This document shows positions 7,897 to 19,800 of a stretch of DNA of 53,597 nucleotides, one piece after another. The position numbers and the translations under genes are program-made. Position 1 is the first letter of the stretch. Every line of letters starts with the position of its first letter. The notes beneath the pieces were generated by a model that was given only the letters and a program-made list of their open reading frames with translations, ran no database searches and was not told the origin of the DNA. This stretch comes from Candidatus Endomicrobium neocapritermitis (GTDB lineage Bacteria; Elusimicrobiota; Endomicrobiia; Endomicrobiales; Endomicrobiaceae), in NCBI GenBank assembly GCA_009778325.1, contig WRJZ01000038.1, positions 1 through 53,597 on the forward strand. The letters run 5' to 3'.

Positions 7897-10800
7897 ATGA
7901 AACTAAAAGAAAACATCATGAATTATTTCCGTAAATACCGGGGCAGGCAAGTATTTATGAAAAGCATATCAATGATTGTGGCTGCGTGTTTTTTAATAAA
8001 TATAGCCAATCTTCCTGTTTTTGCCCAATCTGCAAGGGTAAACGACGAGGATCTTCTTAGAAGACAGCATAGAGAAGGCGGAACTAAATATGCTGCCGTC
8101 GTGAATCCTCAAATTATGAAACCGGTAAGCGAGCAGGTAATAGTGAATGTTAATTCGGTAAATGATTTGAACGAAGGGGTAAAGAGAGAGCTTGATAAGA
8201 GAGAAATGACGATTACCGGTAACGGAATAATAAAGGAAAAAGGCAGAAACGGTCAAGAGCATATGGTGGGTTCGCTGGATAAAAACGGCAATCCGGATAT
8301 TCACAGCGGAGACAGCAGCAGGCCGTTTAACAAAGAAACCAAGGAAGATTACGAATTCAGAGTACGGCAGGTGATGGATTCCGGGGCGCAGCGCGACAGA
8401 TACGTAGAAACATACAGCAAAGATTATTTGGAATCGGTTAAAACAGCAGGAGCCATCAGCAGCGGCGAAGACATGCATACCAAATCGCAAACGGCCGTTG
8501 TTGAACAACCCCGACAAAATGAAGATTCGCTGGGCAATATAGAAGGAGATACGGTAAAAGATAAAGGTATAGAGCAGACAGTACAAAGCGACCGGCAGCA
8601 GGCAATTCAGGGTCGTAATATAAATGAGCAGAGCGGAGAAGAAAAACATAATGCGTTGAGGGCATTGATAAAAGCGGAAGATACGAGTTCCGCAGTCAAG
8701 GTAACGATAGCGAAAGTGCAGGAGAGCGGAGAGAAGGCGGGGTTGAAGCTTGTAGCGGAAAAAGGCGCGTCGGAAGAAACAAGCAGAATAGAATTATATA
8801 CAAGCAAGTTTACCGGAGAAAGCATATTTGTAGGCAAGTCCAACGGGCAGATGGCATATCCTACGCACAGCGGAAGCGTAGAAGTAGCGGCGGCAAAAGA
8901 TAAGATAAGCACCGGCGGAAATGAATTCGACAATACCGGGATATCATTGGTGCTTGGGGTATCGAGCCAAAAAGATGACGGAACAATAAATAAAAATACG
9001 CAGGCATTATTCTTGTCGGAACTGTTAAATGTGTACGATAAAAATATAACGAACGGCCAGATGTCGGCAGTGAGGAAAAGTTTAGAAGAAAAAGAAATAA
9101 AAGGCGCGTCTGCGGCAAGAACTGCAAAATATATTGAAAACAAGGCCGGATTAGGTTTGTCCGGCGCAATAGTTAAATCATTTGTGCAAAAGAAAGAAGA
9201 AAGAATAGAAGATACAAAAGAATATGCCGATCTCGTAAAGAAAATGATGGAAGATACAGGACAGTCGCAAGAGAATGTAAAAAAAGCGCTGGAAGCAATA
9301 ACTTCTGAGCAACTGTCAGCGCTGACTGAATTTTATAAAAATGAAAACGCAACCGTAATGAACTGTGCGGCAGACGCGTTGAGCAATGTGTTAAACGCCG
9401 GATTAAACCCCGGGGAAGGTATAAGCAAAGGATTGCTGGCATTGCAGGCATTAGCAATTGATATAGCAAGCGGAGTGTTCGGAGCTGAAAGTATTAAAGA
9501 CGGCCAATTAATGACATCAGCCGATGCGATAACAAAAGCCGCGGCTGATTACGGCAAAGATTACAACGGTTATAATGCCGATATAAATAAGCTTACGGAA
9601 GCATTAAATAACGGGACGCCGGTTGTCTTAAATGTTTCTTCAGGTAAAAACGGAACAAACGACCATTTTATTTCGCTTACGGAAAATAAAGACGGCACGG
9701 TAACAATCAAAGATTCAAATAATGAAAAGGACGCCGTAGTTAAGAAAGAAGACTTAGCTGGATACCTTGATAGTAAATTCGGCTGGAACAAAGGAGTAAT
9801 GCTTACCGACAGCAAGAGCGGAAATCTCGGAGCAAAACTTAACGAAGGACAGTTGCAAGATGTTAAAGGAGCGGCATTATTGCTAAGCAGTTTAGTCAGC
9901 AAAATAACAAGCGCAGTTAATAAGGTTGTAAAAAAGGTAATTCCAAAGCCCGCCCCAAAACCGGCTCCAAAACCTGCGCCCAAAGCAGCTCCAAGACCCG
10001 CGCCAAGAGTTACGGCTCAAAGACCTGCTCTCAGAGCTGCGGTTCAAAGAGCGACGAGCGGACCTGCAGCCAGAGTTACGGTTCAAAGACCCGCGGCCGG
10101 AGCTGCGGTAAGATTGACGGCCATGGTTGCGGCGTCAAGATATACCAATTACGGAACAGCAGCGCTATATTCACCTCTGTTATTTGCATCAGGAGCAGGC
10201 AGAAGAGCATTGCTTGCTTCTCAGGCATCTTCAGGAAACAGATCAGTGCCATACAACAATAATAGAAATAGAACGTCTTCAGGAAATGCCGGTCTTCCGG
10301 CAATTCTGACAATTGTATCGGCAATAATGAAAAGACCCGATGTGCAGCATGTCATAGCCCAGATTAATCTGAGATCAGCTCAGAACAGCGCGTCGGACGC
10401 AGCCGAAAAAAGAAACCCACAGCAGCTTACGGAAGCGAATGGAAGGCTGGCGCAAGCCGAAGAGGCCGCAATAAACGCAAGCGAAACGCTTGCCGCACAA
10501 TACGAATCTAAGGGCGAGCAGGGCAAGGCTGACGCATTAAGGGCGCGGGTTGCAGAAAACATAATAAGCGGAAGAATGTCCGTGGTTTCAGCAGGCACAG
10601 GGGTGACTGTTTCCGCAGATGATAAAGGTTTAAAGGTGAGCGGCGGCGATTTGGATGCTCCGGTTTATCTTACGGAGATTGGCGACGGAAGCCTGGATGC
10701 TTTCCAAACTTTTGTTGATAACTACAGAAGCGCCGCTAGAAATGTTTCCAATTCGGGCACGGACTTAAAAGTGAGATACAATTCCGAAGACGGCTCGTTC

Positions 10801-13800
10801 GGGCTGACCGGGTCACAAACCAACGGCGTAATACCGGCTAACAGCGCAACTAAGCAATTTGTGGATAATTACAAGCAGACAAAAGACACTGATATAACGT
10901 ATGCCTACGACGAAGTAACCGGAACTATTATGGCAGACGGCAGCAGTATGCTCTCTCCGGTTAATGCAAACGAAGTGGATTTGTCCGGATTTGTTTCTGT
11001 GTACAAAGAGGTTGTAAAGTCCGGGTCGTCGGATGTGAAGGCCGGATTCAACAGTAATAACGAAGTGATTTTAAAGAGAGAAGGTTCAGACTTAGAGATA
11101 CTGGCAAGCACTGTTGAAGGCAGTGTCTCGGATTTTGTAAAGAATTATGATATTGCGTCCGATAAGGGATTACTATACAGGTATAGAAACGGAACAAAAG
11201 AGCTGGAGGTATACGGCGACAATGCTGATGCGACGCCATTGAGTGCTATCGACGATATGAGTAAGTTTGCAAGCAATTATGAACAGGCTGTCATCAACGG
11301 ATTTAGGTCGGGTTACAATAAAGAAGAAGGTATATATTACTATGGCGATAATTTGGACCATATTCCGGCAAGCGCTGTAACCGATATGGCCGACTTTGTA
11401 AGTAATTACAAAGAGGTCAAGGGTAATCAGGGCGTAACTATGCAATATGAGGATGGCATAGGAATAACCGTGAACGCACAAGGCCTGCCTTCGAGCGTAG
11501 CCTTAAAAGATATTCCGGATATAGCCGCTTTTGTGCTGGATTATACAAAAGCCGCGCCGGCAGTAAACAATGACCTCGCATCGTCTTTAGAGTATGATTA
11601 CAACAAAAAATGTTTAGTAGTTAAATGGGAAGGAATAGAAATAGCGGTAAGAGATATAAACACTGATATTGATGCTTATGTGCGGGATTACAATAAAGCA
11701 GCTCCGGTCGTAAATGCAAATCCGGATTTAACATTCGAAAATACGCCGGACGGTTTGGCGGTAAACGCCCCTTTGCTGGATAAGCCTGTTTTGGTAAGCG
11801 TCATCACCAATGTTGAAAAATTTTCAACCGGTTATAATACGTATGCGCCGCAAGTAACAGCGGATACGGATTTAAAGCTCGGATATGACGAAAAAGGATT
11901 TTATGTTCACAGAGGCCGTCTTACTGTCCCTGCTTATGTAAGCGATATTACCAATTTTACCGATTTTATCGACAAATATAAAAATATGAGCATTGACGAT
12001 ACTGAGAATGAGCTTATAAAAAATGCCGGTTTGTCGGTAGTGTTCGACAGCTCTACGCAGGAATTTATGCTCGTAAACAATGATGGCAATCCTACAAGAG
12101 TACAAAATAAAGTACAAGATATAGAAGACATATCGTTTTTTGTCCAGCTATATCTTCAAGCAATCGCTTCTTCCGCTAACGGTCAAGTGTACGCTTCAGG
12201 AGGGAAGTATTATTTTACCGGCCCCAATACTGCCGGTGAAATATATTTTTCAAATATAGACAGTTTCACTACATTTTTAAACTTTTATAACAAAGCGGAA
12301 GGCACAGACCTGCTGACGCATTATGACGATCTTAATCAAACTTGTTATTATACTGCTCCTGAAACCGGCAATTTAGAAGGTCAGATAAGTTTGAAGGATT
12401 TGGAAACGTTTGGAGTAACTGTAGATGATTTTATAAGTACTTATAAAAGCCTGAAAGAGACTGATGCAAAAATAGGACTTGGTTATTTTAGTACTTCCGA
12501 TGTTATACAGTCTATCCTCTACCGTTCTCGTTCTGAAGCTCAATCCGGTACTGCTTATGCAGTCGGAATTTTTGTGTATGGCGGCGATAATAATGAGATG
12601 GCTGTTAATCTGGCGGATTTGAAAAAGAACGGCATTACGGCTGAGGAGTTTGGAGAAGCCTATAGAGCTATACAAGGGGAAGAGGGCTTTACTATAATTC
12701 TGGGTATTAATTCATTATATTACAATTACGGTAAAAATTACACGACCGGAAAAAACATTCCCCAGCTGGCGTATTTTGACATTTCGGTGCCTGCTGCCAC
12801 GCCTTACGGCCAGTCCTGCCTCGCGGTTGACCCGTATAACAATAGACGTATTACAAATTTCGGCACCACGCCTTACAGCCTCACGTCTTACAGCCTAACT
12901 TCTTCCAGCGGTACGCTTGCTGCTCCCGGCTTAACTATTGTTAAAGATTCTGGCGGTGTAAGTGTAGATCTGTCTCTGGATAATCTAAAGGCTCAAAATA
13001 TGTCGGTTGCTGATTTTATGAGAGACTATACCAGAGTTTCGGCCGAAGTTCCGGACAACTGGTCGGACACTTATAGAGTGTCGATGTCAGTTGACGCCGC
13101 TTCAGGGGTAACAGTAAATGTTTACACAAAGACAGGAACCACACCATTAACAATTGACGAGTTAAAAAATAGAGTATCTCCGAAAGATCAATATGATGCA
13201 GGTGACCCAAATCCAAATAGTAACACTGTAAATGAACAAATAGTATTGTATAAGCTGATCATAGAAAAACTTGGAGAAGAGAAGAATACCACAGAGCAAA
13301 ACCTGTATAAGGACAACCTGCTTTCGTACAGATTAAAGAATGCTACAAGTTCGGATGATATAAAGACTGCCATTTCTGACTATAGCGGACAAAATTTAGA
13401 TGGAGTTTTAAACGCATATTTATATTCTTCCTCTCAAGACTTAGCCTCTAAAGACTTGTCGACTCAGGACCCTTCATATGAAGCTAAATGGGTTAGGATC
13501 ACTAATAATGCGAGTTTCCTTGCCGAAGCATTGGAATCTTGCTCTGAAAATGGCGGATTAAACGTATATATTAATAAGGCAAAACTTTTAAGCAGGGGAA
13601 TAACCGATGATATACCAGTCGATGGCGATATGCCGATTACCGAGTATTTATCCGACCGCAGTACAAGAAAAATTACATTTAATTCAGATGGCTGTCAGGA
13701 CAGAGATGCCATAGTAGATGCTATTTATAATGACGGAATAGACGCCGGAATAGCTTATGCGAAGAGCAAACAGTTATATGTCGACGAAACTTTATATGAT

Positions 13801-16800
13801 GAATCCGGAAAACAAGTATATCAAGCCAAGACAGAATACGGACAAAATCCTTACGACGGTACGTTGCGCGCTACGACAACGTATAATTTCCAAGATATGT
13901 CGGCGGCATATGAGTCTCCCGGCGCTGGCGGGCAAAAAGGTATTTATATCGATAATATATATTTTGGAGGCCAAAACTACGCTAAAAGCGGTGATATAAA
14001 AGTTGTTGAAGAAGGTTTTAATGAAGACGGAACAGTTAATTTTGTAGTCTATGGTACAAACGCGGACGGTTCAGTTGCATTAATTGAAAGGAGCGGACAA
14101 AGAGACGGCGGCGCAATATACGTGATTGAAAAAGGCGAAGATAATAAACCTTCCGCGCTTGAAAAAATCACTATGGTTTCTTATGACGGAAGCAGAGAGC
14201 TGTACGTAAATGTAGAAAGATACAATTTGGACGCCGGCGGTAATGTTTCAGAAGAAATTGCCGGAGACAACAGAGGCGGCAGCGGAAACAGCGGAGGCAT
14301 TGATATTGAATTATACGCTCGTATCGCGCGATCAATTTCCAAACAACTTAAACGCGAAGATGTGGACAGCCATATGTATGATTTTTTAAACTTTGTTAAT
14401 AAAAATCTAGATCTGTCAAAGGCTGTTGTTACGAGTTGGAATTCTTCTGCAAAGAATGAATTTAACTATTATGGCGCAGACGGAGGAGTATATACATTTA
14501 GAAATTTCACGGGCTGTTGGAGTGGCGTATATGAATTAAGCTCTATTGGCGGAAAGAACACTGTGACATATTATGGTAAAGACGGAGAAGGAAATCTGCA
14601 TGAGTACATGACTACTAATGTAACAATAGCAGATTTGGACGATGTTACGACTGCAACGTCAAGCTTTGAAGATATATATAAAAACACTCATACGGTTATT
14701 TATCTTGATGCAGACAGAAACTTAATATCCAGTCAAAAAACTACCAACGTTATAATACCGCTTAAATCAAACGGAAAAATAGATTGGAATGCCTGGCCGG
14801 GAATTGAGGACGGAGTTTACCACACCGAAATCACTACGGTACGTAATGAGAACGGTACTGTAACCATCACGCAGAGAGGTTTTTTACTTGGCGATCTCCT
14901 CGAGAATACTCATGAAATAATATATACGGAAACCAGAACTTCAGAAGGCAAGTTGATTTCTGTGGACCGGGACGAAATAACATCAATGACAAAAGACGGA
15001 AGGAAATTAACTTCCGACGAGTTAGCCAATCTAAATCTTACCATCTTGCCAAATGATAACGGAGCGCCGGTTATTGTGATAACCGGAAGTTTGGACGGCA
15101 ATGCTGTTACAGACGCATATTTTTTAAACAGCGAAGGCAGTATTGAGAAACTTGAGGATAACAGCCCTGTCCGTCCGGTTATTCAAGTCGGAGGAACGGA
15201 TTTATGTTTTGTAAAAGAAAAAGGAATGCTTTTTGTAGTAGAAAACGGAGCTAAACTTGCAGACGGAAGCATAAGTCTTCAGAGTTATGCCAGATCTGAC
15301 GGATTCTTAGGAAATATAAAAGTTAATTATATAAATTCTGACGGAAAAATAGGACTTGGGAGCTATGGTTATGTGAACGGAGAGTTAAAGTTCGTCGACT
15401 ATGGTATCCCGATGATGTCAGGAGATACTTGTACTGCAAAAACTGACGGCAGCGGTAACACCGATATCACAAAGGACGGCGGCAAAGGAGTTATAACCGA
15501 TAAAGGTATTGTGTTGAAAAATGTTAAACAAGCCGGAGTTTTTTATGTGTCATCGGGCGTTAACATTCTGCTTATTCCGGCGAATGAAGGCATAGGAGTC
15601 GTAAACGGAGATATTGCATATATTGCGGCGCGGGACAGTGATAATAACAACTTATATGCGCAGATGTGGGCATATGGCGACAACGGCACTGCCGGCGTGG
15701 ACAAAAAATGGAGAGAAGCCGACGGTTATGTACAGCTGCAGAGCGGGTCAGCGGCTGTCAAAGTTACCGAAGAAGATACGGAAATCCTGTACAGTGTTTC
15801 ACAAACGGATAAAGGAATAACGCTTGAGTCGATAAGAATAAGCGTAAATGTTTTAGCGGGGCCTATTACGTTAAGATATAAACCCGGCAGCGGCATAGAT
15901 TATGACGGCTCGCTGGGGCAGACCGTTTCCGTCAAAGACTCTAAAGGAAATAATGTTTACTTTACATTTACTAAAGAAGGCGACGAGTACAAATTGGCGG
16001 AATCAGGCTTGCATAGATATATAAGGGATTTTAACGCAGGCAACGGTTATAGAGAGTTAGAAATAGAAAGTGTTAATTTTAACAAAAAAACCCTCACTTT
16101 TGATATTGTGGCGAGGCTATATCTTACTTTCGATGAGTTTGTCGTTATCGGCAGTATAAATATTCCTATAGTTGACCCCAATGACGAGGGCAAAGAGCCT
16201 CCGAAAACACAATCCAGCGAATACAGCGTTTTCGCATATGTCAACGAAACTAAAGTGGTGTTAAAAAGAGGTCCGGACGATAAACTGAACTCTGCCGTGC
16301 AGATAAATATTTTTGATGCCAATAGCTTTTTCGAAGGAAATAGAATTTCAAATTACGCATTCTCCCAATTTTATGCCGGCACAGATCTGACTTTTTATCG
16401 TCAATCCACAATAACTTCAAATGACAATAATACAGCTAATGTAAGCAATTCTACAAAAGATGCCGGCGACATAACAAATCAGCAGTCTAGAATTACAGCG
16501 CATAGCGGCAGTTCAGTATTTTTAGACACGGATACGTCTCTTTCCGCGCTTGCCGGAAAAATTACAAATGCAGAGAAAGGCAATCTTAAAGGAACTTTTG
16601 ATATTGACAGCCAGTTTACTATGGACGGAGTAACATACCGGATAACTAAAACTTTAAGAGACGGACAAACGTGGTCTGACGTTAAAGGCTCTCTGGAAGT
16701 TTTAGAGAACGGCGAATTCAGATATGTCGAGGACGGCGAAAAAGCAATGGGAGGAACATATAAAGCCTCCAGTCAAAAAATAGATTACGGCGGTTTCTTA

Positions 16801-19800
16801 GGGTGGAACGGCAAATTAGATATCAATAAAACGGCCAACGCCGGTGAGTTTGCAATAAATAAGAATTGGGCGGTAAGAGCTCTTGAAGTTACGGCGGGGA
16901 TTGTGACAAGTATAGTTGGCGTAATGGTTGACCCTTTTATGCAGATTGCAAACAGCATTATGGATATGGTTCAAAACGGCTTCTCTTGGGATAAACTCGG
17001 AAATATAGTCCAGAATTTACTTTTTGCATCAACCGGCGCAGCAGGAGGTTTGTTAAGCGCGCTGGTTGACGGAATTGCCGGCGCTATTGGCGGAGATGGT
17101 TTTTGGAGCGGCTTTTCCGGTCATTTCGGCTCGAATCAGATATTAAAATTTTCAGCTTCAATGTTTAAAGATAAACAATACAACAAAATTACCGACGGCG
17201 AAGCCACATCTGCGGCATTTGCCGGAATAGCGGCAATAGCCGCTGTGGTGGTAGCTGTTGTGGGTATAGCATTATCGCCGTTCACCGCCGGAGCGTCAGC
17301 AGTAGGAGGAGTTGCATTAGCCTTATTTATTGCAGGAGCAGCTATCGGAACAACAGTTGCCGTGGTCAGCGCTGCCCAGGCAGCATTTGATGCGTCTGAG
17401 AATATGCAATTATATGCGGCTACAGGCGATGCTGCATATCTAAAATTAGCTTTGATAAACATGGCATTCTCTCTGTTTTCAATTGCCACTGCCGGAATGG
17501 CTGCAAGTTTTGCAAATGTTGGCGCAAAGGTTGGTGCCGTAATAACAGGCAAAGGAGCTCTCTATGCATCGGCAGCAGTGGCGGCAAAAGCCGCAGCTGT
17601 CACAGGCGGCAGAGCAGCGGCTAAAGAAGCGGCAAAAGATGTAGTGTCAGCATATAACAAAGTATATGCGCAGACGCTTGGAGATGTTGTAGTGAAAAAG
17701 ATTGCGGCAGAAACAGCGGCAAAACTTGCGGCTCAAAGGCTTGGAGCCGACGTATCAAAAATAGTAATAAAGGAAGCTGCGGAAAGAGGCATTATAAACA
17801 TCTTTAAAAATGCCGCTGCCGGAGTAGTTGCAAGTTTTGCAGATATGGGCGCAAAGCTTGGCAGCAAGATAAAAGGTATCTATGTATCGGCAAGAGAGGC
17901 GGTAAAATCCGGAGCGACGGATATGGCTAAATATATGCTGAGCAGTTCTTGGGCGAACAGGGGATATATTATGGGCGGTTCCAGCCTTACGGACGCAGCG
18001 CTTGGCATTTCAGGCTTGGATGAGTCAGGCTTTGGTAAAGCTATTGCTGATATTTCGAGAATATTTTCATTTCAAAGCATGGTCGGGATAAGCAAGATTT
18101 CGGATGATAGTTTTTTGGCAAAAGAAATATTTGGCGAAGGCACAGGCTTAACTTGGAGCAGCGTTATCTTTTTGGCGGGTTATATTGCCGCTCCCGGAAT
18201 GGTTAGCAAAATAGCCGGAAAAGGCGCAGCAAGCGCAATTGGTTTTGGCCGCAGCGGTATAAGTTTCCGTAATGAATTAAGTAAAGGCTTTAGAGAAGCT
18301 CTTGCCCAAACCGGTAAGTTATTTGGCCGTGGCGGATTGCAGTCAGGTTCAAGATTACAAGGATCTATTAATGCTTGGGGCAGCGTCGGATTAGAAACAT
18401 ATCGTATGACTTTGACGAACATAGCGATGGGCCTTGTCGGTAAAATTTTCAGAACTTTAAGAACAAACGGAATTTTAGGTTTAGACAGTTCTCCTTTAGG
18501 TAATTTATTAAATTTTGTTTTTAAAGATATGGGAATGAAAGAAGATGCAAACGGCAATAAAGTTGAGATGGGGTGGGGTGAAATATTTGCAAGCGGATTT
18601 AGTTCGGAAAACCTTGCCAACAGCGCAATGTTTGGAACGGCTATGTATATAGCAATGCCGCTTGCTCAGGGTATTGCAATGGGGATTAAAGGTAGACATA
18701 CAAGCGCAGCAAAACTTACCGAGCAAGCGGCGGAGCAAGCTGCAAAAAATACGGCGGCTCAAAATATGCCGGCATTTCAAAAAATGCTTAGTATGCCGAA
18801 GTATATTGCAACAAGTATTTGGGAAGAAGGTTTTAAAGAAAGTATTGTGCAGATTATTGTTACTCCTTTTGTCGGAGCTACAGTTGCCGAATATATTTCA
18901 GAGTTTGCTTTTCCAGGCACAAGCGGCAATGCTTCATTTATGCAAAATGTGCAAAGCGCAAACCATAGAACCTTATCAGGAGCGAAAAATGCTGCAGGCG
19001 TTATGACTAATTTATACGCTCAAGCCGGACATACGGATATAACTTTTGAAGCGGTACCGGGAGATAATGGCGGTTACCAAATTATTGTGTCAGGTTTGCA
19101 GGGCGCGGCTAATGCGGCTATAGCTCAATCGGATAATGCTGCCGCTCAAGGCGCTCATGCAGAATATAGAGATGGAGCGCTGACTTTTACGGTAAATCAA
19201 GATCGAGGCGACGTAAGCGAAGCAGTTTATACGGCAAGAGAAGTTGTTGCAAAAGCGCTTGGCGTTGACAGAAGCACGCTTTCTAATTATGCCCGTCAGG
19301 CAGCCGACAATACCGAAGCCATAACAACGACAATAGAAAGAGATGTTTTAAATGATATTGCCGGAGGTTTTACGAGGGGTAATCCTCTTGCTTACAATTC
19401 TCAAGCAGAATTGCAAAGCATTATGATGGGAGCTTACAATGCTTTGCAAGAGTCAGGCACTTCTTTTGATATAAGCGCGTCATTGTCTTCTTATGCAAAT
19501 GCTGAAAGAGCGCTTCAAGCAGCGCAAGCAGAAATTAATATGGAAAGACCTACACATGGCAGAGAAGCAAGGCAAGATTTGAACGCGACAATCGATACAG
19601 CTGTAGATGCAATAGCAGCGGCGGCAGAGGCGGTTGGCAGTGTTAATACAGGCAGATCTGCAGCAAAAGGGCTGATGCATTCGGACGTAGCAAGAGCGCT
19701 TCAAACAGCGCAAGCAGAAATTAATAGGGAAAGGCTGACACATGGCAGTAAAAGTAAAAAAGCGGTAAGAAGAGCAATGCAAAATTTGAATGCGGCAATC

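Noticed and set aside
17136-17552. 138-aa - strand ORF in the giant gene
   Set aside because: It is a shadow of the Ala/Gly-rich hydrophobic segment on the + strand.
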